A stretch of 64,000 nt of DNA from positions 62,001-126,000 of the forward strand of contig JAHQIW010007345.1 of NCBI GenBank assembly GCA_019055375.1. Reading direction: 5' to 3'. A program made the translations under genes and the position numbers. The DNA is from Parelaphostrongylus tenuis (taxonomy: Eukaryota > Nematoda > Chromadorea > Rhabditida > Metastrongylidae). Below, one piece after another: positions 20,885 through 31,189 of the stretch. Below the pieces are notes generated by a model. That model saw only the letters and a program-made list of their open reading frames with translations, was not told where the DNA came from and ran no database searches. The first letter of the stretch is position 1, and each line of letters starts with the position of its first letter.

Positions 20885-21064
20885 TTCCAGCTCGTCAAAC
20901 GTCCTGCAAATGGGTTCACTTTCTGCTGAACAGGTGAAAGATTTTAAACAAGGTCTACCCGGAGTGCTGATGGGAGAGCAATTTCCATCAAAATTCGCCT
21001 ACCTTGTCAAAATCGAGGAAGCAGACGACGCAGATTCTAACAGTATTTCCATTTCATTGGCAAG
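20885..21064 (+). CDS. Candidate exon, unknown gene (exon t)
   Basis: From GAACGTTCAG the frame reads SSSSNVLQMGSLSAEQVKDF, then KQGLPGVLMGEQFPSKFAYL and an acidic stretch (VKIEEADDADSNSISIS), ending at the donor GCAAG|GTAATC. The phase fits the exon at 19901. An ATG at about 20916 could alternatively start a separate gene. The next intron contains the large palindrome at 21.57-21.86 kb. Confidence 0.42.
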
Positions 21065-21569
21065 GTAATCATGTTCTTATGTTACATAGTTCCGTTCACG
21101 AGAAGAAGCGAAAAACGCAGTACTCAGTAACTGTTGAAGTAACCGTAATAACCAGGGTTTTTTTTTTGTAGCAACACTTAGCGTCTCAGGTTCACATAAA
21201 AGTCCGTAAATGAATAGAAACAGAGACTTTTTTTCAAGAACAAAATTCTTTGGTACTTGCTTAGCAGGTTTGCTTCCAAATATAGTTATTACGTAATGAT
21301 GGTAAAGAACGACACATATAATTGTTTGGAAGCATCTATGTTTTGTCCTGAATCCTCCCTTCAGTATAACGACTAGCTGCAAATAATACTCAAGGAAGCC
21401 TATTGCACATCAAGAAGTTTCTGAAGCGTTTACCTACATTACTGCTTAGAGAAAATGTCGATGGTATTTTTATTGTTGTAAAAGTCAACCCAACATCATA
21501 ATGGTTCAATTACTGGATAAGCCAGTTTGAAAATCCTCAGTACTAGGCGAATCCACTCACCCGAAATGT

Positions 21570-21860
21570 TATCATTCATGATCAAATGGAATTCTCTTTA
21601 TTAAACCACTTTTAGAGGTGTTATGATGTTATAAATATATCCACTGATGTAGAGTGATGTGCAAAACTTTTGTGTCAGGCGGGACTCGAACCCATATTTC
21701 ACTCTATTCGGGAGCGCGTGCTTCAACCCGTACATGTGGGTTCGAGTCGTGCCTGACGCAAAAGTTTTGCACGTCACTCCACATCACTGGATATATCTAT
21801 AACATCATACCAGCGCAAAAGAGGTTAAATAAAAAGAATTCCATTTGATCATCAATAACC
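21570..21860. repeat. Near-perfect palindrome with tRNA-like arms, family B, copy 2
   Basis: The left arm (about 21571-21713) and right arm (about 21730-21860) are inverted copies. ATGATCAAATGGAATTC near 21579 is mirrored by GAATTCCATTTGATCAT near 21836. AAAACTTTTGTGTCAGGC is mirrored by GCCTGACGCAAAAGTTTTG. The tRNA-like GGGTTCGAGTC.TGCCTGACGC ends face outward-inward around a loop of under 30 bases. The transcript would fold into a hairpin of well over 100 bp. Confidence 0.85.
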
Positions 21861-21867
21861 AATATTT

Positions 21868-22090
21868 GTCAGTGTGACTGGGTTCAATGTCGATATCGAT
21901 CACCCGGACCAGGGCGCCGACGGTTGGCGGCTGACAGGTAGTTGCGTTGTAGCTTAGAAAGAGTGGTGCGCAACATGGGCGTTAATAGTGTAACGGGTTT
22001 GAGTACGCGCTCGCGCAGAGAGAGAGATGTGGGTTCGAGTCCCGCCTGACGTAGAAGTTTTGAGCATTTTTGCATAATGAATTTGTAGTT
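21868..22090 (+). repeat. Partial tRNA-like repeat, family B, copy 3
   Basis: Directly abuts the palindrome. It contains the family interior (GACGGTTGGCGGCTGACAGG, GAAAGAGTGGTGCGCAACAT) and one tRNA-like end (GTGGGTTCGAGTCCCGCCTG, a good B box) but not the opposite arm. It probably represents the missing core and right half of the adjacent palindrome, or a separate insertion. Confidence 0.7.
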
Positions 22091-22204
22091 CAAGAAAATT
22101 TATAAGCTGCTCCTTATACAGGAGATGACGTCAAATGAACACAAACTACAGCCTTTCCTTAATCTAAGGTTGACCAAAAAAGGCCAAGACATTTTTTTTT
22201 TCAG

Positions 22205-22369
22205 AAAACGATCTGTGTTTTACAATTATGAGCCCGAAGCGATTGGATAACGTCGTACACGTACAGGATAACAAAACGACGAGAGTAAACCCACTAAACG
22301 GCACAAAAGTGGTCCGATCATCGGCATCAGTCGGCAATCCCATTCAAGCCCTGTATCGTTCTGATTCAC
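22205..22369 (+). CDS. Candidate exon with frame conflict (exon u)
   Basis: A long pyrimidine tract ending TTTTTTTTCAG precedes it. The best frame encodes MSPKRLDNVVHVQDNKTTRV, then NPLNGTKVVRSSASVGNPIQ, to a donor GATTCAC|GTAATA, and fits the exon at 22719. Joined to the exon ending at 21064, however, the phase gives KRSVFYNYEPEAIG and a stop at 22248. Either an exon is missing, a separate gene starts at 22228, or a frameshift has occurred. Confidence 0.33.
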
Positions 22370-22718
22370 GTAATACGGTTTTTACAAATAGACTATTAGA
22401 AAAAGAATGTTCGAAAGTTGCAGAAAATCTTAGATCGTATAAAAAGAGACTACTCTTGTATGCTTGGAAAAGATAACTTATGATAGTACTACCTATAAAC
22501 TTGCTAGCAGTAATCAATTCGGGCAACCTTGAGTAGAATATTCATTAGATTATATAACACTCCATGCTCAGACTACGTATCTTCGAAAGCCATCATTTAA
22601 AAAAATTAAACATCATACTTTCTCTATCTTCTTTATAAAACCCTTTATTTTTATGCCCTAGCAGCTAATTCATCATGAGAAGTTCACTGTTCACCTTGTG
22701 GCATAAATTTTCTTGCAG

Positions 22719-23023
22719 CTAGGTTCGAGTATGTGAATCCATTTCTCACCTTGCATGAACCATGTATAAGAGACAGAGCATACCCTTCTCTCCAATCCCG
22801 CTCTGCATCAAGTTTCAACAATCTATGACATTCACAACATCGACAAGATGGTGATTCATCTAGATCAATTTGGGAAAAAAAGAGAAAAGCCTCAAAATCA
22901 AAAATTGAGATTATGATAAATCGTGGACCCAATGCTAAGATTTTATTCACCAACGCTTTAAGCTCTGGCTTATATAGTTCCTTTTTATTGCGTTCCAAAC
23001 GTTTTAAATTACAAATACATTAA
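22719..23023 (+). CDS. Candidate terminal exon with one in-frame TGA (exon v)
   Basis: After the acceptor ATTTTCTTGCAG the plus frame reads RFEYVNPFLTLHEPCIRDRA, then a TGA at 22826-22828. It continues in the same frame (HSQHRQDGDSSRSIWEKKRK and on) to a TAA at about 23021. The minus strand is open for 104 codons over the same bases and has a strong donor (TGCAAG|GTGAGA). The true strand is therefore uncertain. No family is recognised on either strand. Confidence 0.25.
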
Positions 23024-23024
23024 A

Positions 23025-23835
23025 CTCGAGATGCCACTGCGATGTGTCCTATGAGAAGGCCGACATTATTTGGACTACTGGAATTTTCAAGAGTTTTTTT
23101 ATTTAAAACGATCCGTCATCGCATTTTATTGTGTGGATCGCTGCAGTACTTGCTTTCGATTTGTTATCTCCCACTCACCTCCACGAAGGTCTTCAGATCT
23201 TTCAAGCACTGTTTCGACTACAGCTTGAGAATTTTGTCTCCTTTATGAATGACGTAGAAAGCTGATATAGCAAATCTTTCTCCTTTCGGAGGGACCCGAG
23301 TTAATGTGTTCCGGGAGGCGTTTGTTGATGAACACAGGAGTGTGGTGGGAAAGAGATCAAACCAGCACCTTGCTTTCTAACTTGCATCATTAACCACTCA
23401 GCCACGGCTCCTTTCACTCCGATTTCTGTAAATTCTACCAACAATTTCAGATTTCTTAGATTCGTTCGACTAGTTTGTCTCAAGAAAAGAAACTGAGTTT
23501 ATTTTAGTAGCATCTTTTCCCAACCTGCCAATTGTGACGAATGCTCTCTTCTCGATTATTCAACAACAGATGGTACAGTTGATGCCGTCATTTCCGTTGG
23601 CAGGAGCACAGAACATCCGCGAGATGCATAATTTTACGAAATTTCCGGAAACTGCTGAGTACGGTCTAGTCAATTACTATTTATTCTGTGCTATATAAGG
23701 AAATAAGGAAAGGCATCTGAGCTTTTTTTACTTTATGGTTGATGAGTACAATTACGGAAACAAGTGATGAAATTAGTTAAGAATAGTAGTAATGAATACA
23801 ATAACATGGTGAAGCATGAGCTTAACCTAATAAAA
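23025..23835. other. Non-coding stretch
   Basis: No supported exon or repeat copy. A tRNA-like or SINE-like phrase occurs near 23391-23413 (CCACTCAGCCACGGCTCC, reverse of an A-box-like sequence) inside a frame at 23301-23483, and is probably an eroded SINE head. Confidence 0.35.
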
Positions 23836-23840
23836 GAATA

Positions 23841-24138
23841 AAAAGGACTAAGCTCTTGGCGTTGATGAATTCCTGAGGGATGCGCCATGCATTCGTCTTC
23901 AATTTCTAACTTCGTTTGAGGTGATTGAATGCATATCTGGCCTTTACAATGACTGGCCGTGACCTCCAGCTGAACGAGTCAGTGCTGCTTATCCTCCCAG
24001 ACAAGTTTGAAACCAGTCTGGTATCAATTTACCGACCCCGGAAGGATGAATGGCTTGGTGAGCCATAAGCGCGAGATCGAACCATTGACCTCGTGTGCGA
24101 CGCAGAGCACCTCTAATCACTGCGCCATATGCGCTCTT
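23841..24138 (-). mobile_element. tRNA-derived SINE-like repeat, family 1
   Basis: A well-preserved minus-strand copy, collinear with the copy at 5832-6137 over its full length. The tRNA-like head is near 24138 (GGCGCAGTGATTAGAGGTGC read in reverse) and the tail near 23841. It lies 44 bases from a family 2 copy in the opposite orientation. Confidence 0.8.
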
Positions 24139-24181
24139 TACAAACCGATAGCGCACAATAATAACACTGATTGGTGATTCA

Positions 24182-24443
24182 GGGCGCCGTGGCCGAGTGG
24201 TTGTGATGCTCGTCGTGGCGCACGAGGGTTAAGGCCCGTCCCTCAACACTCACTGGCAGTCAATAACGAACACCCAATGGCACGCCATAGCCAGGCTATC
24301 CTTGAGACTGCAGGGAGACATGCTCAACAATACTCTAGGACGTGCAAGAAGAAGGCGAAAAAACGAACTGAATGCCAGAAGTACTGGGATCGCATAGTGA
24401 AAAAAAAGAAACACTGTGAAGACGAATCAACAAAATGCTAAAG
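24182..24443 (+). mobile_element. tRNA-derived SINE-like repeat, family 2, best copy
   Basis: The head GGCGCCGTGGCCGAGTGGTT contains a canonical A box (TGGCCGAGTGG) as in leucine and serine tRNAs. The B box is eroded (GGTTAAGGCCC). The 3' part shows GAATGCCAGAAGTACTGGGA, an A-rich patch and TCAACAAAATGCTAAAG. This is the clearest copy for defining the family ends. Confidence 0.78.
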
Positions 24444-24469
24444 ATTGGTGATCCTACTAACACGTAAAC

Positions 24470-24580
24470 ATGGATAAATCTTGGCTAAATAATTGTATTT
24501 TAAGAGAATCTGAATCTGACGGAGAAGAAGGCGATGAAGAAGTTACCAAATCAGTCATTAAAGTGAAAGAATCACAATAA
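24470..24580 (+). CDS. Short acidic open frame
   Basis: A 36-codon frame with ATG and TAA (MDKSWLNNCILRESESDGEE, then GDEEVTKSVIKV). The acidic serine-rich stretch resembles an N-terminal exon of a nuclear protein or a transposase leader, but no downstream exon was linked. It may be chance. Confidence 0.2.
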   Translation: MDKSWLNNCILRESESDGEEGDEEVTKSVIKVKESQ

Positions 24581-24584
24581 TGGC

Positions 24585-26960
24585 TACAACTGAATATGTC
24601 CAACTGTCTTCGCAGAATTAGACATATTCCAATTTAGAAAAAACTCGTTAGAGAAGGCGATCTTCACTTTCAGGGTACCTCTTCATTTTTTTTGTCCTTT
24701 TCTTTTCGAATAGTTTCCAAGCAGTCTGTGATTCTTAAAGCCGCATGCTAGACCTTTTTCTCTGTTGATCAAGTATTCTTCTATTTCTCGTTCTAAGTGG
24801 CAATAAATATTGAGTATATATCAACTTTTCAAACCTTCATTAAGTATAAACTCGATGATTATCTAAGAATTGAATGGCTGCTTCTTCAGGCAAAAGTTGA
24901 ATTTTCCAGGTCAACCAATATCAGCATTTAATGGTAGCATAAACATTCTTGCTTACGTCAAAGCATCCTCAATTATTCACCTGCGTAACTTCTTTCGCTA
25001 AACAAGTAAGACATTGTTAGCGTGTTGAAACTTTCAGTCTGACAGTACCTTCTACCTTCCGCCAGCAAGGTGATGTGAGTTTCGAAAAAAGATGGGTAGA
25101 TATTAATTTTTTCGATTCCATTTGCTTTCGCTGATGAGAAATGAGCCATACTTTATCGGATGTCGGATGAAAGTCGCTATGAGCAGTTTTTCGCCTATTT
25201 CGGCTCAAACTTCTATATTCGCAATGTGTTATGTAGCAGAGACGTGAGATGATACTTAATCGGCGTCAATAATTCTGTGACCCGCCCACTGAGCTCTGGA
25301 ACGATGCCTTTTGACATTTAACCGGCACATATAACATCTAGCCCGAGATGCGCAGCGCATATCTTCAAGGACTGTCATCGTTGGGATCCACCACAGCATA
25401 CCTCTACACCGAAACATAGATGGGCCGTCATGTTCTGAGAACAGCAGATCAGATAGAAAAAAAGAACGGTGGAGTGGATTCCAAGAGAATGCAAGTGTTT
25501 TGATGAACGACCACGCAAACATTAGGCAGACGTGTTCATGGCTAACGTCTGCCACCTGCGTAGGCATGCGCGAGCGATTTCAGATTTACGAAATTGGTTT
25601 TGAGAAGGTCATCATTATTAGAACAAACCATCACTACGGACGGTGATTGAGCAACAAAAAAAACTCAATGCTGTGCCGAGGCCTGTACTACTAATAAAGA
25701 CGCGCCATTTACAAGTTATCAAATAAGCAAGTATACATTCTCCCGAGTACTCAACTATTAACTGTGATGTATTTTTGATCTATCGTGATAGATTTTATGA
25801 GAAAATATTCGTGAATAGGTAGTTATACTGTGTCAAGGAAAATGTGGAAGAACTATTGCTGTCTACCATTGTTTGATATAAATCACAGTGTTACAAGAAC
25901 ATGTAAGTTTCGCCAAACTGAAAACCTTCCCTTAAAGCATTAAGAATAAAGCAAACGATTCTGGCATATAGTAAGGTGTGTAGTACTTGCTTGTACTCGA
26001 CATGAGTATTTAAACTTCCGAACATCAATCACGTGAATCCGAATCGTCATGTAGTGGCCATGAAAGACACATGTGTGTCAACCAAATATTCAAGTCTGAG
26101 TTTATGGTTGCCTCTGGTCTACGTCTAACCAACTGTTTGATATCACTTTACTTTGTGCCAGATGGTCTAATAACTAAACAGATCTCCGGTTGCGTAACTA
26201 TAACAATCGAAATATAATGACAGCAACTAAAATATAACATCGTTTCGATGAACGTTTTTTAATGTATTTATAATTGAAATTTGAAAGAAATGAATGTGAA
26301 TTTCGAAAACATTTCCATTCTTCATTGGTTTTAACAGCTACTTTATTGACTCGTCTTCAGTTTTTGCTTATGGCCCAGCTGAATTGTGATAATCCTTCCA
26401 TGCGTACTCACTAACATTTTCGATATGAGATAAACGTTCTCGCAAAATCCTGTGATAGTAGTATTTTGGACCGTAGCGGATAGTTGGCCACTACTACGAT
26501 TAGTCACAATTCAAGGATTGTGTAGCATGCCAGGTCAGTTGTGTATATTAAATTTGATAGATTCGCAAGATATAACCATCTTTACAGTAGTCCTATACGG
26601 GAACGGTGATGCAGGTATATTTTCTACTGAGAGCATTTTGTTGATAGTTTATTAGGAACACAGATTTTTTCTCCTAGACATCCTGTAAGCAACCGATAAC
26701 TCATTGACCACTGATGTGAGGGTAGCCTCGTTCATGAAAACCTGATCTATTCACGAATCAGTTTACAGAGAGGACCTCTTCACTTTATGTTTTTTCAGAG
26801 AGACTATTTTACATTACATCAACCGTTTCGTAATGATTCTACATGTTTATGTTACTTGGGATAATTTCAATGTTAGTTAAAGTAAAATTTCACTAATACA
26901 TATTATTGAGGGATGTCTCATTATTACTTTGCAGATTGGTATATCCGTCTTCACAAGTTT
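24585..26960. other. Mostly non-coding stretch
   Basis: No supported gene. Scattered open frames of about 60 to 100 codons (for example 25256-25567 minus) show no splice support and no recognised motif. No repeat family identified here. Confidence 0.35.
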
Positions 26961-27188
26961 TTTTTTTCACTGTGCGGATCCCAAAACTTCTAACATTCAA
27001 TTTGTTTTTTGTCTTATTCATGAACGTCGTAATAAATAGGGGTTGAGCACGTCTCTACGCAATCTGGAGAATAGCCTAACGGTGGCGTTCCATAAGGCGC
27101 TCGTTACTGACTGCCGGAGAGTGTCGGGTGGTGGGTTTGGCCCACGCGCGCCGCGACGAGCATCACAACGACTCGGCCACGGTGTCAC
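26961..27188 (-). mobile_element. tRNA-derived SINE-like repeat, family 2
   Basis: A minus-strand copy. The tail end (TTTTTTTTTCACTGTGCGGA, reverse of the A-rich 3' part) is near 26961 and the head (ACTCGGCCACGGTG in plus) near 27185. The middle has diverged, but GTAACGAGCGCC-type phrases align with the 24.2 kb copy. Confidence 0.7.
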
Positions 27189-27429
27189 CTGCCCGATGGT
27201 GAACTTGCCACAGTAGTTCTATTCAGTTTTTTGACTTCAAATCGTGTCAATGCTAAAATACTATGATAAATTTAAGAATACTTTGATAGCTTTAGCCATG
27301 GGGTAGGGGGGGAGAAGGATGAGAGGGTATGGAAGGATGCACGCGCTGGGGGTTGATCATCTAGGTATTAAAATAGATCCACGTTAGTTACGCTCGGTTA
27401 TGCTTTACAAATATAACTTGGGAACCAGT

Positions 27430-28340
27430 GAAAGGAAGACGGCCGGAAAGGTTAACACTGCGTTTGGACAAGGCTCTATTACTTGCAGGACTGTGAGCCA
27501 CTGTTTCGAGTGCTTCAACGAAGGCGATACGAGCTGTCAAAGTCAACCTCACTAAGGTCGGCCATAACTTTGATACTGGAAGTGTATCTGGATGTTAGTA
27601 TCAGGAGTTCTAAGCCAGACATTTAGATAAAACCGTGGCACCATCGTTTGTAATCCAAATAAAATGCTACCGCAAAGCGATCTCTCGATGAACACCTCAT
27701 TCACTGAGTGACCACGATCGCGCTGCACGCATGACCATTCTGCGAAAGTCTCCTACTGCTATCGCATAGGCAAAACTTACTCAAGTTGATCATCACCGGA
27801 GAAGACTCCTTGGTCTATAACGAAAACAACATGCGCCACGTCTACAAGCTGCCTCGTGGCAAAGACCCGTCAGCTCAGCCAAAGCCCAAGTTCCACGTTC
27901 GAAAGATTTTGCTTGATTATGCTCGATTTTTTGAGATTAGCAAGGCATGCCATTTTGGAAATGCGCAACAGTAAGCAGACATTCAATACCGACGTTCGCG
28001 GGAAACAATTGAGGAAAATAGCAGGAGCAATGCGATAGAAGCGTCCGAAATGTCTCATTGTCGCCCTTCTCTAGAATGGCGCTCGATCTCACATTACAAA
28101 GTCGACTTGCCACTTCTCAGAGGAACTGAGCTGTACCATGGTATTACAGCTACATATAGCTCTGATAGTGTTCCATCGGAGTACCATCTCTTTCGCGCCC
28201 TGCAGCAGCATCTGCGAGGGAAAAATTTGAAGACTAGATCTAGCTCGAAAGATGTCTCACCAACTCTTCGATCGCTGGTCTCGTTCTTTTTGGGATGGAG
28301 GTATCCAATCATTGCTCAGCAAATAGTTATATATCAATGA
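27430..28340 (+). pseudogene. Mariner-family transposase relic
   Basis: Consecutive plus-strand segments match the mariner transposase layout (cut-and-paste DNA transposase with a DD34D core). A block around 27786 reads IITGEDSLVYNE (consensus VTGDEKW-type), then QPKPKFHVRKILL. It is followed by NGARSHIT (consensus DNARPH-type) and SSDSVPSEYHLFRALQQHL (consensus SPDLAPSDYHLF-type). Stops and frameshifts separate them and catalytic aspartates are altered. Terminal inverted repeats could not be identified. Confidence 0.8.
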
Positions 28341-28419
28341 CCATGAAGGGATTATATCTGATGATCAGTTGCTTCCTCTAAAGTGTCGAAAAGCGAAGGT
28401 AATAACGGGACAGCCCAAT

Positions 28420-28971
28420 ATGTTCAAAGCACAATATAACGTAAAGCCTGCACGATGCTAAAAAAATTTATGTTTTTTTGTACAATGGTCAAGAATAGCG
28501 AAGATGTGTCACTGTGCTCACAATAGTGTTGCAGTTTTATTCAAATTTGTACACCGTCAACCGTATTACGTCACTGGTATTTCACAATATCACTACTGCG
28601 CAACGAAAAAGGTTATTATGCTGTCAATTCGAAGACTAGAAGAAAATGGACATATATAAATGTACGCTGATCAATTCGCAAAAATGTTCGTTGTTTACTA
28701 ACTGTGTTCAAATCAGTATTGACAATCAATAAATCGATATGTCACAATAAAACCACAGATAATTTTGTAAAGATTGCTCATAGCTAAGCATTATTTACAT
28801 CCAAAACCTACCAGTACCTGAAAAATATTGCTCTAATGCTACCTTTATTTTTCAAAAAGTGATTATGCATGAATAAAACAAAATATTGCTAAATCCCTGA
28901 CAGATATATTTCACCGAGTTCTGCTCACAGAAAACAATCAAACAACAGAAGATATAGCTATAAATAACACC

Positions 28972-28972
<1 letters not shown>
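28420..28972. other. Non-coding stretch
   Basis: AT-rich sequence with no supported gene or repeat copy. Confidence 0.35.

Positions 28973-29016
<44 letters not shown>
28973..29016. repeat. TA dinucleotide microsatellite
   Basis: An uninterrupted run of TA/AT repeats of about 44 bases. Confidence 0.95.
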
Positions 29017-29018
<2 letters not shown>

Positions 29019-29721
29019 CTGCCGTTATAAATAGAATTAAAGGATGACTGAATCAGGATATATCCAGAAATCAGTGGCAGATGTCCGAAATTCAACTAAA
29101 GAATGTCGTCTTCAGAGTTGTAGTCGTGTAGTTGAGGGGAGTGCTAAAATAACCACACTTTCGTCACTGAGATAATCAGCGGAAACTTAAAAGGTTTAGC
29201 AAGACAACATAGAAGGCATATATCATACTTATGGTACTTAAGCCAATAGTTGAACCAAGAGTAAACATTGTGAAAACTGTGTATTTTGATCAAAAAAACG
29301 TAAGAACGCAAAAAAATGCCAGACTCTTCGTTGGGATGAAGCCCTAAAGCGTTCCCATGAGCTTAGCCGGCACTAATATATTGTAGAACAATATCACTGG
29401 AACAGTTCTCAATAGAGAAGCGTTAAATAGAAGCTTACCGCCATAGCCACTAAGCACACGAACATGCTGAACGCCGCTTTCGCAATGAGAAACCAGAAAA
29501 ATCGGAATCGTTCCATAGGAGAGAACTGGAACGTGCGGCATTTTGCTCTGAAATGGATCCATAATATTTCAAAACTCGGGAAAACAAAAAGATGTCACGC
29601 AGGCTGTCATCTGATTGCTGAAAAAATAAGCATCTCTCCGGCAACTACCTATACGAATGATCACACTTCTAATAATTACTTCTGATTCATGAATGTCGCC
29701 TGTTATGGCTCATACATCTCA

Positions 29722-30056
29722 GTAGACGTGCTTCGTCCTTGCAGCCTCGTTATTTGCACGGTGCCTGTTGTCTGAGTCAGTCCCTCTTGTGGGAGAGCCC
29801 TCTTACATAAGGGAATCGCAGATGTCCTATTTACACGGCCGTCAAGTGGTAAAAATTACCAAACAGACAGTGTTGTACAGTAGATTGCTCTTGGCTGATA
29901 ATCGTGAAATATCATACCATTCGTTTCAAATGTTCTCTTTGTTGTTCCCCGAAGAAGGATTAGCTCAGATTAAGGGCACCGTGCAACTGACGAGGCTGCA
30001 AGGCCGAAACACGTGTATTGCACTGTCTAAGTGCCCATAACAGACCACAAGCATGG
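29722..30056. repeat. Fold-back repeat, family A, copy 3
   Basis: The left arm (CGTCCTTGCAGCCTCGTTAT, then TTGCACGGTGCC) is mirrored by the right arm (GGCACCGTGCAACTGACGAG, then GCTGCAAGGCCGAAACACG). The interior shares the phrase GTGTTGTACAGTAGATTGCT with copy 4. A 90-codon open frame inside is a by-product of the repeat, not a gene. Confidence 0.7.
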
Positions 30057-30649
30057 CTTGAAAATAATCATCAAGCATACTGAAATTTGAGCGTAGTTTC
30101 AAGAAATTTCCCGGGACGAATGAATTATACTTCATCTGCACACAATAAGCCATATATTGTCATCCGATGCTTAGGGATATCCTGAGAGTAAAGAGAATCA
30201 TAAGCTCACAAGCCATTAGATTCAGATACTGACTTCAACCAATATTCTGTTCACAGTAACTAATATTTCAACTTAAGTGAATCCCACCAGTCTTTCTTGA
30301 ACGCTTGTCAAGACATATATTTTTATTCAGCTGAGATTTTGTCGGTTGTGCCTTCTTCAGAAACGATGACCACCACACGAAGACCAACCATTATGGACAA
30401 TCGACTCGAGTCATCGACTTCAAGAAAGACGAAGATATCGAAACGATGGCCAAATAAATTGTACTAGCAGCTTCATGCAAGCAGCAAAATGTCCAAATCA
30501 CACTTATTATTCAATCCGCAATTAAATGAAAATCCGTTTAGTAGATTGCTCTTCGTCAACATGTATTTCTAATACTCAGAAGTCAGCCAAGAACGCCGAA
30601 GACAAGGATGAATCGCAACACAGCATCAAAGGCGTAGGATTTTGAAAGT

Positions 30650-31180
30650 TTTCATCATATTATACCTTAATTTCGAAAGTTTTGTTGAGACCATGCTCAA
30701 ATTCCAATAGATCCTTTCATTATTATTTGAACCAACTTGTCATGTGGTCTAATAAGGGCTCTTGTACAGCCCGATACATATGTTTCGTCTTTACAGACTC
30801 GTCAGTCAGGCAGAACCCGTCGTCTTTCAATCTTTTTATACTCAGTTCTCTCGGGAGCCCTACTCTACCTACAGAGAGTTATCGAAGACAAACGTTTTAC
30901 ACTCTATGTCTAGTGAAATTCTCACCTAACACAGAGTGTTGTACACTCGATTGCTCTTTGGCTGGTATTTTTATCACATTATACCTTTATTTGAGTGTTT
31001 TGTTAAGACCATGCTCAAATTTCAATGGATCCTTTCATTATTATCTGAGCCAACTTGTCATGTGGTCTGGTAAGGTCTCCCAGAAAACTGACTAAAGAAA
31101 GATTGCAAGACGACGGGTTCTGCACGACTGACGAGTCTGTAAGGACGAAACACGTGTATCGCGCTGTACAAGGGAGATAT
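30650..31180. repeat. Composite fold-back repeat, family A, copy 4
   Basis: Two direct copies of one end (30662-30750 and 30970-31065: GGATCCTTTCATTATTATCT or close, then CCAACTTGTCATGTGGTCT) are followed by cores in opposite orientation. The first reads AGACTCGTCAGTCAGGCAG, then AACCCGTCGTCTTTC. The second reads GACGACGGGTTCTGC, then ACGACTGACGAGTCTGTAAG. This mixed direct and inverted layout suggests nested insertion or inversion of a core. Confidence 0.75.
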
Positions 31181-31189
31181 GAAGGTTAA

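Noticed and set aside
28973..29016. CRISPR array or satellite
   Set aside because: It is a simple TA microsatellite. No spaced identical repeats occur anywhere in the window, and the sequence is eukaryotic in character.
29768..30040. 90-codon plus frame
   Set aside because: It lies within fold-back copy 3 and contains no known motif.
30682..31095. 137-codon plus frame
   Set aside because: It consists entirely of fold-back family A sequence, and the repeated peptide LRPCSN.N.SFHYYL reflects the duplicated DNA end.
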